Source of the DNA: Phycisphaerales bacterium
GTDB lineage: Bacteria > Planctomycetota > Phycisphaerae > Phycisphaerales > UBA1924
Direction: 5' to 3'
Length of the DNA: 64,000 nucleotides
NCBI GenBank assembly: GCA_016699835.1
Contig: CP064987.1
Coordinates: forward strand, 930,001-994,000
How positions within the stretch are numbered: position 1 is the first letter of the stretch; every line of letters starts with the position of its first letter. The notes under the pieces were generated by a model. It was given only the letters and a program-made list of their open reading frames with translations. It did not search any database and was not told the origin of the DNA. This document shows, piece by piece, positions 8,713 to 17,849 of the stretch. The position numbers and the translations under genes were made by a program.

Positions 8713-10491
8713 GTGGAGCGACGCGATTTGGACACGATCTTCGACCAACGTCGGTATCTGATCCCGTTTCGATCCACGCTGTTGCCCCAGATCTTCACGG
8801 ACACCCTCGTAATCGGCGGCGGCGTCGCGGGCTTGCGGGCGGCGGTCGCCGCGAGCGCACACGGCGAAACCATCCTGCTCGCCAAGGGCGATTTCGGACA
8901 GACCAATACGGCCTGGGCGCAGGGCGGCATCGCGGGCGTCTTGAACGGCGCCGATTCGCCGGATGCTCACGCGGAGGACACGCTCACAACCGGCGCGGGG
9001 CTTAGCGAGCGTGACGTCGTCGAGTTGGTCGTCCGTGGGGCGAAGGAACGCCTGAACGAACTCGTCTCGTGGGGGATGCGGTTCGATCGGGACTCGGCCG
9101 GCGCAATCTCGCTGGGGCGCGAGGGCGGGCACTCGGCGTCACGGATCCTCCACGCGGGGGGCGACTCGACTGGGAAGGAACTCGAGCGATGCCTCCTGGA
9201 GCGGGCGCGAAAGGTCGGAAAGGATCGCCTGCGGATATTCGAGCGGTGCTTCGCGCTGGACCTGATCACGCCGACGGGCGAGGTGGGCGCGCCGGTCATG
9301 GGTGCGATCACCCACCATCCCAAGCACGGCCTGCAGGTGATCTGGGCGAAGGCGACGATCCTCGCAACGGGCGGAGCGGGCGTCCTCTATCGCGAGACGA
9401 GCAATCCACTCGCGGCGACGGCGGACGGGATCGCGATGGCGTATCGCGCGGGGGCAACGCTGCGCGACATGGCCTTCGTGCAGTTCCATCCCACGACGCT
9501 GTATGTGCCGGGGGCGAGTCGCGCCCTGATCAGCGAGGCCGTGCGCGGCGAAGGGGCGCACCTGCTCGACGCGTCGGAACATCGGTTCATGACCGACGTC
9601 CACCCGCTGGCAGAACTGGCGCCGCGAGATGTGGTCAGCCAGGCGATCGTGCGCCAGATCGCCAAGCAGGGCGGCCGGCACGTCTGGCTCGACTGCCGGC
9701 ACATCACGAACTTTGCGTCGAGGTTCCCAGGGATCACGGGCGTGCTGAAGCGATTCGACCTCGACCCCGCGATGGATCTCATCCCCGTGCACCCCGCGAT
9801 GCACTACATGGTCGGCGGCGTGATGACCGACGCTTTCGGCAGGACGGACGTGCCGGGTCTGTATGCAATCGGCGAGGCGGCCTCGAGCGGGCTGCACGGC
9901 GCGAACCGGCTGGCGAGCAACTCGCTCCTCGAGGGCCTGGTCTTCGGCGAACGGACAGGAACGATCGCCGAGGAGATGCGCGCCGGTGGGAGTGGCACAA
10001 ACGGACTGCGCAACGGCTGGGGCGTGCCGGCAAGGCCCGCGCCCGTCTCGGTCGTGAGCGACATCCGCCCGAGCGACCACGGCGAGATCGACCTCTCCGA
10101 CGTGCGATCGAGCGTGCGGTCGGCGATGTGGCGCAACGTGGGCGTGGAACGCACGGGCGCGAAGTTGGGCGATGTCTCCGAGATGCTCGACTTCTGGGCG
10201 CGGTACACGCTCGACAAAATATTCGATGAGCCGGGCGGGTGGGAGGCCCAGAACCTGCTGCTCGTCGGCGCCCAGGTCGCGCGATCCGCGCTCTGGCGAG
10301 AGGAGTCCCGAGGCTGCCACGCGCGCCTCGACTTCACCTCACCCCGCGAGGAGTTCGCGGCCCACGATCTCTCCCGACGCGGCCGATCGCAGATCGTCGC
10401 GCAGGCGATCCGATCGATCAACACGCAAACCCGCACAACGAGAAGCGAAACCATGACGAGCCACGCCACGGTGCGCGGCGGGGAGGCGTGA
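8713..10491 (+). CDS. nadB: L-aspartate oxidase (NadB)
   Basis: 592 residues, GTG start. It oxidises L-aspartate to iminoaspartate, the first step of de novo NAD synthesis. The FAD Rossmann motif LVIGGGVAGLRAAVAA is near residue 33. TNTAWAQGGIAGV, EGGHSASRILHAGGDSTG, FVQFHPTTLY, LISEAVRGEGA and HYMVGGVMTD are standard NadB/SdhA-family blocks, and GLHGANRLASNSLLEGLVFG is the conserved FAD-contacting segment. Length is slightly above the usual ~540. nadA and nadC are not in the window. The next gene begins at the base after its stop codon. Confidence 0.96.
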   Translation: MERRDLDTIFDQRRYLIPFRSTLLPQIFTDTLVIGGGVAGLRAAVAASAHGETILLAKGDFGQTNTAWAQGGIAGVLNGADSPDAHAEDTLTTGAGLSERDVVELVVRGAKERLNELVSWGMRFDRDSAGAISLGREGGHSASRILHAGGDSTGKELERCLLERARKVGKDRLRIFERCFALDLITPTGEVGAPVMGAITHHPKHGLQVIWAKATILATGGAGVLYRETSNPLAATADGIAMAYRAGATLRDMAFVQFHPTTLYVPGASRALISEAVRGEGAHLLDASEHRFMTDVHPLAELAPRDVVSQAIVRQIAKQGGRHVWLDCRHITNFASRFPGITGVLKRFDLDPAMDLIPVHPAMHYMVGGVMTDAFGRTDVPGLYAIGEAASSGLHGANRLASNSLLEGLVFGERTGTIAEEMRAGGSGTNGLRNGWGVPARPAPVSVVSDIRPSDHGEIDLSDVRSSVRSAMWRNVGVERTGAKLGDVSEMLDFWARYTLDKIFDEPGGWEAQNLLLVGAQVARSALWREESRGCHARLDFTSPREEFAAHDLSRRGRSQIVAQAIRSINTQTRTTRSETMTSHATVRGGEA

Positions 10492-11160
10492 GTGAACGCG
10501 AAGCGTACGTTCGCACGCCTGGCCACCACGCGCATGTCGCTCGTCGTGTGGATCGTCTCGCTCACGCTCACGGGCGGCTGCGAGCGCGAGATCCGCGTGG
10601 TGAAGTACCACCCCTTGCTCGGCGGGCTCGATGGCTCACAGGCGGGGATGACAGTGACCGGCCCGGGAGGAAGCTCTAGCCTCGCAACGGCGCACGGCCT
10701 GCCCGACGGACAACTGGTGACCAAGGACCCAGACGGCACCAGGCACCTCCACGCCGCGACACCCCGGCATCTCCTGATCCACGTCGCGAAGACCCTGCAG
10801 GCCAACGACGCGGCACTCTTCGTCGATCAGGTCCTCTCGAAACGCGTGCGGGAGGAGTGCGACCGAACACGCCGCGACCCGCGAGAGGCGTTCGACCTCC
10901 TCGTGGAGCACGAGCGAGACCTCTACGCACTCTTCCGCGCCATGCCAATGGGCGAGGCCACACCCGGCGTCATGATGAAATCGGTCTTCGGGCCCGACGG
11001 AAAGGGCGGCGTGATCCGGCTGGTACTGCCCGAGCGCCAAAGCCGCGACACCAAGGGAAACCCGCTCGTGTGGAACGGCGTGGACGTCGTGCGCGAGATG
11101 GTGGACGGGCGGATGGAGTATCGCCTCTGCTGGTTCACGTCGCCGGGCGACGAATGGTGA
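10492..11160 (+). CDS. Hypothetical lipoprotein downstream of nadB
   Basis: 222 residues, GTG start directly abutting the nadB stop, with GGGAGG just upstream, so it is probably cotranscribed. The signal segment SLVVWIVSLTLTGGC ends in a lipobox with Cys near residue 30, so it should be a membrane-anchored lipoprotein. The remainder is soluble, with a conserved-looking stretch REAFDLLVEHERDLYALFRAMP and a C-terminal beta segment. No family was recognised. Confidence 0.75.
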   Translation: MNAKRTFARLATTRMSLVVWIVSLTLTGGCEREIRVVKYHPLLGGLDGSQAGMTVTGPGGSSSLATAHGLPDGQLVTKDPDGTRHLHAATPRHLLIHVAKTLQANDAALFVDQVLSKRVREECDRTRRDPREAFDLLVEHERDLYALFRAMPMGEATPGVMMKSVFGPDGKGGVIRLVLPERQSRDTKGNPLVWNGVDVVREMVDGRMEYRLCWFTSPGDEW

Positions 11161-11166
11161 TGCGAG

Positions 11167-12225
11167 TCACGCTCGGATGGCGTCGCGGAGAATCGTGATC
11201 GCCCGATCGATCGCGTCGCGATTGACGTCAAGATGGCAGACGGCCCGGAGCCTCTGCGGCGCGACGGGAAGAATCAACACGCCACGCTCCTTAAGGCGAC
11301 TGCTCAGTGTCTGAGCATCGAAGGCCAGTGCAGGGTCAAGATCGATGAAGACCATGTTGCTCTGGACGCCCAGGGACTGCTGATCGGGCGCGAGTCGAAG
11401 GCCGGAGATCGTGCCAAGACTCTGGGCGAAATGCTTTGCGTTGGCGTGGTCGTCCTTGAGGCGCTCGACATGGTGATCGAGCGCGAAGATCGCCGCGGCC
11501 GCGAGCACGCCGGACTGGCGCATCGTGCCGCCGAACATCTTGCGGAAGCGGGCAACGCGAGCGATGGTGTCGCGTGAACCCACGACGATCGAGCCGGCGG
11601 GGCAGCCGAGCCCCTTCGAAAAACAGGCTGAAATCGTGTCAAAGTGCCGGGCGTAGTCCCTGGGCGCGTGCCCCGTCGCGGCACACGCATTCCAGAGTCG
11701 AGCGCCATCGAGATGGGTGCGGAGCCCTCGTTCGCGAGCATGGGCGACGACGCGTTCGACCTGGGCCAGGGGCCAGACCGTGCCGCCGCCTCGGTTGTGC
11801 GTGTTCTCGATCACGAGCAGTCGCGAGTGTGGAAAGTGGATTGAGTCCTGACGGATGGCGGCCTCGACGTCGGCCGTGTCGAACAGCCCGCCCGCCCCCG
11901 CGAGCGGACGAATCATGCACCCCGAGAGCGCCGCCGGGGCCCCCGTCTCGTAGTGAATGATGTGGCTCCCCTCGTGAGCGATGATCTCGTCGCCCGGCTC
12001 GGTGTGTGCGCGGATGGCCGTCTGGTTCGCCATCGTCCCCGTGGGCACAAAGCACGCGGCGTCCTTCCCGAACATCGCCGCAACACGCTCCTGGAGAGCA
12101 AGGACCGTGGGGTCGTCGCCAAGGACATCATCACCAACGACGGCACGAGCGATCGCCTCACGCATCGCGGGCGTGGGGCGCGTCACGGTGTCGCTGCGAA
12201 GATCGATGATCGGAGTGTTCGCCAT
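11167..12225 (-). CDS. ltaE: Low-specificity L-threonine aldolase
   Basis: 352-residue PLP enzyme, cleaving L-threonine/allo-threonine to glycine and acetaldehyde. IDLRSDTVTRPTPAM and GDDVLGDDPTV are the N-terminal signature. PTGTMANQTAI, HIIHYETGAPA, IENTHNRGGGTVWP and HLDGARLWNAC are conserved blocks, and the Schiff-base lysine is in CFSKGLGCPAGS. Length is typical. It converges on the lipoprotein gene with only 6 bases between stops. The minus-strand TATCCT lies 5 nt before the ATG. Confidence 0.95.
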   Translation of the reverse strand: MANTPIIDLRSDTVTRPTPAMREAIARAVVGDDVLGDDPTVLALQERVAAMFGKDAACFVPTGTMANQTAIRAHTEPGDEIIAHEGSHIIHYETGAPAALSGCMIRPLAGAGGLFDTADVEAAIRQDSIHFPHSRLLVIENTHNRGGGTVWPLAQVERVVAHARERGLRTHLDGARLWNACAATGHAPRDYARHFDTISACFSKGLGCPAGSIVVGSRDTIARVARFRKMFGGTMRQSGVLAAAAIFALDHHVERLKDDHANAKHFAQSLGTISGLRLAPDQQSLGVQSNMVFIDLDPALAFDAQTLSSRLKERGVLILPVAPQRLRAVCHLDVNRDAIDRAITILRDAIRA

Positions 12226-12409
12226 ACGCGAGGATACGTGTCACGAAAGGACAGCGAGAGATGCTCGTTCGGCACAGGAGTCGTCGGCAAGGGAGACCGG
12301 GAGTGAGTGGAAATGCCTCGGGACAAACGCGAGTGCCATAGGAGCGGGAAACATGAGATGCATCCACCACAATCACCCCAAAGCGAGTCATCACCAGAAT
12401 ACATCCTTC

Positions 12410-12452
12410 GGCTCTGTCTCCCTCTCTTCCCCTCCGCGTCCTCTGTGTTCGC
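12410..12452. repeat. Single arm of the 3.7-kb dispersed repeat family
   Basis: The reverse complement reads GCGAACACAGAGGACGCGG and then GGGAAGAGAGGGAGACAGAG, matching both arms of the element at 3718-3897 in order and spacing. No matching opposite arm was found nearby. It lies just beyond the 3' end of nuoC. The rest of the 12226-12470 gap shows nothing else recognisable. Confidence 0.6.
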
Positions 12453-12470
12453 TTCCCCTGCGTTCGGCGT

Positions 12471-13028
12471 TCACGTCGTTGTGCGATCGACCACGCGATA
12501 CGACTCCCGCTCGCCACGACCGCGCAAGGGATAGTCCTTCCGCAGCGGAAAGCCCGGATACGCCTCCCACAACAGAATCCGGCGCAGGTCCGGGTGGTTT
12601 CTGAACGAGATCCCGAACATGTCGTAGACCTCGCGTTCCATCCACTCCGCCCCCGCCCACAGGTCCGTCACCGTATCGACAGTCAGCGCCGGATCTCGAT
12701 CCGCCCCAATCGTCGGCATCGACGGCTCCAGGAACGTCTTCACAAAGAACCGGTCGTCCCGAGGCATGCTGATCAGCACATACACCACCGCGAACCGCCC
12801 GGGCATCGTCGTGGGATACTCGAGATAGTCCACGCCCACGACATCCGACAGGAACGTGTACTGCGTCCGCGAGTCGTTTTTGAGGAACGCCATCACCTCG
12901 TGCAGGTCCTTCGGCTCGACGACCAGCGTCGTCTGCCCGCGGAACTCGCTCGCCCGGAACTTCGTCTGGGGGAAGGCCTCTTTGATGACCTTGAGCGTGG
13001 GGTGATCGAGTTCGACTCGCGTGGACAT
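12471..13028 (-). CDS. nuoC: NADH-quinone oxidoreductase subunit C (30 kDa)
   Basis: 185 residues, the peripheral-arm subunit NuoC of complex I. TFLSDVVGVDYLEYP and the block EREVYDMFGISFRNHPDLRR are the family signature; the C-terminal FPLRKDYPLRG is also typical. The start at 13028 has GGAGG 6 nt upstream; an in-frame ATG ten codons earlier has none. No other nuo gene is within the window, so it is either a lone copy or the end of a scattered set. Confidence 0.95.
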   Translation of the reverse strand: MSTRVELDHPTLKVIKEAFPQTKFRASEFRGQTTLVVEPKDLHEVMAFLKNDSRTQYTFLSDVVGVDYLEYPTTMPGRFAVVYVLISMPRDDRFFVKTFLEPSMPTIGADRDPALTVDTVTDLWAGAEWMEREVYDMFGISFRNHPDLRRILLWEAYPGFPLRKDYPLRGRGERESYRVVDRTTT

Positions 13029-13085
13029 GCAAGGCCTCCGTCGGTAGTGTGCCGCCAAGTGTAGTCGCGGGCACGAGCCGCGCCG

Positions 13086-13727
13086 TCACGCTCCGGTGGC
13101 CTCGATCCACGCCACATCGCCCGCCACGTCCCGAACAAGCCTCTTGTGAATCTCTTGCTCCAGGGGGACATGGTTGCCACTCGTGCCGTCCTGACCCGGC
13201 AGGATCACACCACGCAGCGCCGGATGCATCCCAAGCGCCAAGACGATTCGTTCGACGTGGTCCATCGCCGCTCCGCCACGCATCTCTTCCGAGAGCAGGC
13301 CCATCACATCGAGGACCAACCCCCACCGCGTCTTCTCGGCCGACCGCTCGCGGAAGAACGTCTGCACCGAGGGCACGTCCGACAGCACGTGGTCCCACCT
13401 TGGCCAGATCCACCACTCGCCGCCGAAGTCCTCCATCGCCTCGCATCGCTCACGAAAGCGCCCGCGGCTCGCGGGCATCCACGCCGGCCTCGACCCGTCC
13501 TCAACCCACCCGCTACGGATCACCACCGGAGTCCCATCACCCGCTGCTTTGCGATCACGATCAAACTCGTGTGGATCGAACGCCTCGCCAAGCAGGTTGA
13601 CGCCCGACACCCACGCCACCAAGTCCCCTCCACGCCGGATCGCCCCTCGTTGCCCCGCGTTCATCGCGTCGGGATCGATCGCGCACATGCCCGCATGCTC
13701 ACGTCTTCTCAGAGTCTCTTCGCTCAT
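13086..13727 (-). CDS. Hypothetical protein, possibly TIM-barrel-like
   Basis: 213 residues. No family recognised with confidence. The segment WGLVLDVMGLLSEEM, with preceding FGGEWWIWPRW and following MHPALRGVILPG, resembles the end of a xylose-isomerase-like TIM barrel, but catalytic residues cannot be assigned. The open frame continues upstream for 400 codons antisense to the neighbouring genes. The start was placed at ATG 13727 because a TACGAT box lies 8 nt upstream and codon quality drops beyond it. It is divergent from the 93-residue gene. Confidence 0.55.
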   Translation of the reverse strand: MSEETLRRREHAGMCAIDPDAMNAGQRGAIRRGGDLVAWVSGVNLLGEAFDPHEFDRDRKAAGDGTPVVIRSGWVEDGSRPAWMPASRGRFRERCEAMEDFGGEWWIWPRWDHVLSDVPSVQTFFRERSAEKTRWGLVLDVMGLLSEEMRGGAAMDHVERIVLALGMHPALRGVILPGQDGTSGNHVPLEQEIHKRLVRDVAGDVAWIEATGA

Positions 13728-13735
13728 CTCGCCGG

Positions 13736-13741
13736 ATCGTA
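13736..13741 (-). promoter_or_regulatory. -10-like TACGAT, probable leaderless start
   Basis: Minus-strand TACGAT is followed by 8 nt and the ATG at 13727; no -35 is visible. Confidence 0.45.
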
Positions 13742-13872
13742 CCGACCGTTTGGCACGCCGCCTGCGGTATATCCCGTCGCGTCGGAGCACGCGCGTTCCG
13801 TTGGCGGAGCCGAATGCCAATCTGCTGTGTTGCCTGCCAAGGCCCTGCCGCCCTGCCGAGGTGTTCTGCGCT

Positions 13873-14154
13873 ATGGACAACGTCCAACTGCCGTGGGTGT
13901 TCGCTGCGCCCTCGTCCTCGTCCGAGAATGATGAGGCCCAACGTCGCGAGGCCGAAACCTCCGAATCAACCCTTCGCGATCGCATCCGAGACCTCAACCC
14001 CTCCGCGAAGCCCGAGTTCCTCTCACGATTTTCGAGGCGCGACCTCGCCGCGTATCTCGCCCACCTCGAATCCCTCGCCGTCCCACGCGGGAGGACCGCC
14101 GTCTGGCGCCCCGCCGACGGCGAGAGCGCGATAAGCAGCGCGCGGGTGGGATAA
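13873..14154 (+). CDS. Small hypothetical protein
   Basis: 93 residues beginning MDNVQLPWVF. The part RIRDLNPSAKPEFLSRFSRR followed by DLAAYLAHLESL reads like a conserved helical motif, and composition and third-position GC are those of a coding frame. No known domain. There is no clear Shine-Dalgarno. The following 260 bases (14155-14414) contain no gene or clear signal. Confidence 0.6.
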   Translation: MDNVQLPWVFAAPSSSSENDEAQRREAETSESTLRDRIRDLNPSAKPEFLSRFSRRDLAAYLAHLESLAVPRGRTAVWRPADGESAISSARVG

Positions 14155-14414
14155 CGCTGCCAATCTGAGCGGACCCTTCCGCCTCGGGAGATTGTGCGCC
14201 CCCACTCTTGCCCGGATAGGGGCGGACGCCTCACACCCTCCAATACTGCGTCCGATGACACCCACGCCAGTGTGCCCGCCATCCATCGCGCTTTCGCGCG
14301 GAGTCGGGGCGTCTCTGGTCGTGTGCTCGGCGTCCGGAGGGCGGAACCTCTCGGGCGCGGCCTGGCGACGCGTGGAGCCGGCGGGCCAGCACACGAGGCG
14401 TGGGAGATCGATCG

Positions 14415-15626
14415 ATGGGAACTCTGGCCTCCTTCCGGAGCGTGTCGTGTCTGACGAGCACCGCCGCTCTTGTTCTGCTCGCCGGCTGCGCCAACCAAGG
14501 CCCGGTGAATGGACCCTTCTCTCGGACCAGCCCCAAGTCGTCTGCGGTCGTGGCTCAGAACGCCGACGCTCCGTCTTCGGTCAATGCCCCGCAGAGCCGC
14601 GAGTCCACCGGTTCCGCGATGAACGCCCAGCGCGAGCCCGAGCCGCCCGCGCCGGGAGTCACCCGCGTCACCATCGCCCAGGAAGGCGCCGACTTTGACC
14701 CCTGCGTCACCCCCGATGGCGAGCACATCGTCTTCGCCAGCACGCGCCACCGCCCCACTGCCGACATCTACGTGAAGCGCGCCGATGGGCAGGTCATGAC
14801 CCAACTCACCAGCGACCCCGCCGACGACGCCATGCCCGCCGTCAGCCCCGATGGGCAGCGCATCGCCTTCGCCAGCAATCGCTCCGGCAACTGGGACATC
14901 TACGTCATGCCCAGCACCGGCGGCCGCGCCGTCCAGGTCACCAGCGATCCCGCCGACGAACTCCACCCCTCGTGGTCGCCCGACGGCACGAAACTGACCT
15001 TCTCACGCATGGGCGAGGCCAGCCGCCGCTGGGAGATGTGGGTCACCGACGCCTCCAACTCCGCCACCGCAAACTTCATCGGCTACGGGCTCTTCCCCCA
15101 GTGGGCCCCCGTCGCCGGCACCGGCTCGACCGGCGGCGATCTCATCCTCTACCAACTCGGTCGCGAACGCGGCAAGCGCACCTTCGGCCTGTGGACCCTC
15201 GAGTACACCGACGGCCAGGTCACCAGCAAGTCCGAGATCGCCTCGAGTTCAGACACCGCCCTGATCAACCCCACCTGGAGCCCCGACGGGCAGTGGATCG
15301 CCTACGCCGAGGTCCCCGCCATCACCCCCGACACCCCCACCAGCCGCGCCTCGGTCTTCCCGACCAAGGGCACGATGTGGATGGTCGGTGTGGACGGCTC
15401 GAACAAGGTTCAGTTGGCCTCGGGCCCGGGCGCCTCGCTCATGCCTACCTGGAGCGTCAACCACCGCCTCTTCTTCGTGAGCAATCGCGAGGGCCGCGAG
15501 AGCATCTGGTCCATGGACATGCGCTCTGCCCTGCTCGCCGCCACGGGCTATGAACACCCGGGGAACGCCCGGGTCGCCAACACCCCCGAGCCAAACGACG
15601 GCGAGGTCCCGGCGAGCCACCAGTAA
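14415..15626 (+). CDS. TolB-like beta-propeller lipoprotein
   Basis: 403 residues. The signal segment TSTAALVLLAGCANQ has a lipobox (LLAGC) with Cys near residue 25. A Ser/Pro/Gln-rich linker is followed by a beta-propeller of PD40 repeats: TPDGEHIVFASTRH, SPDGQRIAFASNRSG, SPDGTKLTFSRMG, SPDGQWIAYAE. This is the TolB/WD40-like PD40 family, usually periplasmic binding or scaffold proteins. GGGAG lies about 8 nt before the ATG; a GTG 15 bases earlier is possible. No Tol-Pal genes are near, so a TolB role is not implied. Confidence 0.82.
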   Translation: MGTLASFRSVSCLTSTAALVLLAGCANQGPVNGPFSRTSPKSSAVVAQNADAPSSVNAPQSRESTGSAMNAQREPEPPAPGVTRVTIAQEGADFDPCVTPDGEHIVFASTRHRPTADIYVKRADGQVMTQLTSDPADDAMPAVSPDGQRIAFASNRSGNWDIYVMPSTGGRAVQVTSDPADELHPSWSPDGTKLTFSRMGEASRRWEMWVTDASNSATANFIGYGLFPQWAPVAGTGSTGGDLILYQLGRERGKRTFGLWTLEYTDGQVTSKSEIASSSDTALINPTWSPDGQWIAYAEVPAITPDTPTSRASVFPTKGTMWMVGVDGSNKVQLASGPGASLMPTWSVNHRLFFVSNREGRESIWSMDMRSALLAATGYEHPGNARVANTPEPNDGEVPASHQ

Positions 15627-15760
15627 CGAGTGACGACTTTTCGACGGCGCGCGGCTTGGAAACGAGCAGCCGCCGATTCAACCTTGCCGATGAAGGGATG
15701 AACATTCCCACATCCGGCCCACCCCGGCGACACCGCCAGGAGATGGGGGCAAGGAGGCCC

Positions 15761-16576
15761 ATGAGCCGTTCCACACTCAGACCGTTGATCGCGGCCTTCG
15801 CGATCTCGTGCGTCCTGCCCTACGCGTGCGCGCCAAAATCCAAACTGACCGCGCCCGAGATCACGCTCTCGCCCTATGGCTCCCTGCGCGAGGTCCTCTG
15901 GGCCGTCGTCCCACCAACCAATGAATCGGGCACGACCCTCGTGAACCCGCTGGACATGGGCGACACGCTCGTGCAGGCCATCGAGGAAGCGCAAGGTTTG
16001 CGCTGCGTGCCGCTGAATCGGACACTCGATGCGATGAGGGCCTTGGAGATGCCCGCGGTTCGCACGCCCGGCGATGCCCGCCGACTTGGGGCGGCCATGG
16101 GTGTCGACGGAATCGTCGTTGGAACATTGACCGCGTACGACCCCTACACGCCGACGCTCGGCCTGTCGCTCGCCCTCTTCGCCAGGCCCGGCAGCCCCGG
16201 GGCGGGGGGCGGCGAGCCGCTCAAACCCTGGATCCTGGAAGGCGCCGCCACCGAACCGACCGCCAATGGCCGGGTCTTCTCCGATCGCCCGCAATCCACG
16301 GCTTCGATGATCCTCGACGCCAAGAACCACCAGGTCCTGATGGACCTCCGCCGGTACGCCACAGGCCGGAGCGACGATGACTCGGCCCTGGGCTGGAGGC
16401 GATACACCAAAAGCATGGCGTTGTACAGCCAGTTTGCCTGCCACAAGGCCGTGGAAGAGCTGCTCCGGTCGGAATGGTCGCGATTGGCCCAGGTCCGGCA
16501 TGCGGGCGAAATGAACCCAAGTGCATCCAGGAGCGATAGATATGCGGACGTTCCCGAGGGTCGGGAAGGGCCGTGA
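15761..16576 (+). CDS. Hypothetical exported protein or lipoprotein
   Basis: 271 residues. A hydrophobic signal LRPLIAAFAISCVLPYACAPKS may end at a lipid-modified Cys, though PYAC is a poor lipobox. The region TLVQAIEEAQGLRCVP, then RRLGAAMGVDGIVVGTLTAYDPY, resembles periplasmic lipoproteins of the GNA1162/CsgG-like type, where a small alpha/beta domain precedes VDGIVxGxL. The start has AAGGAGG immediately upstream. It follows the TolB-like gene by 134 bases on the same strand. Confidence 0.65.
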   Translation: MSRSTLRPLIAAFAISCVLPYACAPKSKLTAPEITLSPYGSLREVLWAVVPPTNESGTTLVNPLDMGDTLVQAIEEAQGLRCVPLNRTLDAMRALEMPAVRTPGDARRLGAAMGVDGIVVGTLTAYDPYTPTLGLSLALFARPGSPGAGGGEPLKPWILEGAATEPTANGRVFSDRPQSTASMILDAKNHQVLMDLRRYATGRSDDDSALGWRRYTKSMALYSQFACHKAVEELLRSEWSRLAQVRHAGEMNPSASRSDRYADVPEGREGP

Positions 16577-16593
16577 GCATTTCGTGTAATTAG

Positions 16594-16751
16594 GTGACCA
16601 CGGGGTCACATGAAAAAGCCGGTGTTTTCCCTTGGTCTTTGGTGAAGTTTCGAGTGAAGAGAAATCCGGCTCTATCGGGCGTTGAAAACCGCCGATGAGA
16701 GCCTCGTCGGTATGCGGACCTGTGTGGTCCGGGCCGGCGAGTGACGACGAG
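16594..16751 (+). promoter_or_regulatory. Palindrome and nested hairpins upstream of the Xer gene
   Basis: GTGACC-ACGG-GGTCAC at 16594-16609 is a perfect 6-bp inverted repeat, operator-like. Further on, CTCGTCG (16703-16709) pairs perfectly with CGACGAG (16745-16751) around an inner hairpin with stem CGGACC/GGTCCG (16715-16720, 16726-16731). A small GGCG/CGCC hairpin with loop AUGGAA lies at 16765-16778, closer to the gene. No promoter was recognised. This is the only content of the 16577-16802 gap. Confidence 0.4.
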
Positions 16752-16802
16752 TTTGGGCCTCTGGGGCGATGGAACGCCACAAGCCTGTTGGGAGTCTGGC
16801 CC

Positions 16803-17813
16803 ATGACGCTACCGATTACCGAGGGATTCACGACCTATCTGGCGGACGAGCGCCATTTCAGCCCGTACACGGCCCGTTGCTATGGCGCGGACCTTCGCCA
16901 GTACATCGAGTTCCTCGAGAGCAAGCACTCCATCACGATCAACCCGGGCACCGAGCGCCAGGCGATGCAGAAGGCCCAGGAGAACAAGGGCTCCTTCGGC
17001 AGCGCCCCGATCACCACGATCACCCAGGCGATCTGCGGCGCCAACGCCGACTCCATCCGCGAGTTCCTGACTCACCTGGGCTCGAACCAGTACTCGGCCG
17101 CGACGATGGCGCGCAAGATCGCCACGCTGCGTTCCTTCTATAAGTGGGCCGATCGCCGCGGCTACTGCGCGGGCAATCCGATGACCGCGATCCGCACGCC
17201 GCGTCAGGGCAAGCGACTTCCCAAGGCCGTCACCATCGAGCAGATCGAGCAGTTGCTGGCCGCCCCGAGCGATGCCGACGTGCTGGGTCGTCGCGACCGC
17301 GCGATGCTCGAGACGCTGTATTCCACGGGCATCCGAGTCAGCGAGTTGGTGGCGCTCAACGTCGCCGATCTCGATCTCACGGGCGAGGCCCTGAAGGTTC
17401 GTGGCAAGGGCAAGAAGGAGCGGATCGTGCCGCTCGGCGCCCACGCGCTCGCCTCGGTGCAGCGCTACTTCGAGATGCTCCGCACGGACTCTCGCTTTGG
17501 CCCGATGGTCCGCGACAACCCGTCGAACCTGCCCCTCTTCTTGAACAAGCACGGCGCACGCCTGAGTTCGAGATCAGTCCGGCGCAAGTTGGACAAGTAT
17601 CTCAAGCAGGTCGGGCTCGACCCGACGATCAGCCCGCACACGCTGCGGCACAGTTTCGCGACGCACCTCCTGGACAACGGCGCCGACCTGCGCAGCGTCC
17701 AGGAACTCCTGGGGCACCAGTCGCTCAGCACGACCCAGGTCTACACGCACCTGAGCAACCAGCGCGTGCAGGACTCGTACAACAAGGCCCATCCTCGCGC
17801 CCAGGCGAGTTGA
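16803..17813 (+). CDS. xerD: Tyrosine recombinase XerC/XerD
   Basis: 336 residues, a site-specific recombinase acting at dif to resolve chromosome dimers. The N-terminal SAM-like DNA-binding domain starts FTTYLADERHFSPYTARCY. The catalytic domain contains Arg in STGIRVSEL, Lys in KVRGKGKKERIVPLG, HxxR in HTLRHSFATHLL, and LGHQSLSTTQVYTHLS with the last His and the Tyr nucleophile. Xer proteins are usually about 300 residues; the extra length is an insertion at about residues 40-75 of the N-terminal domain. GGGAG lies upstream of the ATG. XerC versus XerD cannot be decided from this copy alone. Confidence 0.92.
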   Translation: MTLPITEGFTTYLADERHFSPYTARCYGADLRQYIEFLESKHSITINPGTERQAMQKAQENKGSFGSAPITTITQAICGANADSIREFLTHLGSNQYSAATMARKIATLRSFYKWADRRGYCAGNPMTAIRTPRQGKRLPKAVTIEQIEQLLAAPSDADVLGRRDRAMLETLYSTGIRVSELVALNVADLDLTGEALKVRGKGKKERIVPLGAHALASVQRYFEMLRTDSRFGPMVRDNPSNLPLFLNKHGARLSSRSVRRKLDKYLKQVGLDPTISPHTLRHSFATHLLDNGADLRSVQELLGHQSLSTTQVYTHLSNQRVQDSYNKAHPRAQAS

Positions 17814-17849
17814 TCGGGTCACGAACATTCCAAGTGGGACGCATCGAGG

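Noticed and set aside
13728..14966. Upstream extension of the 213-residue minus-strand gene to 626 residues
   Set aside because: The extension runs antisense through the 93-residue gene and the TolB-like lipoprotein, and a TACGAT box marks the start at 13727.
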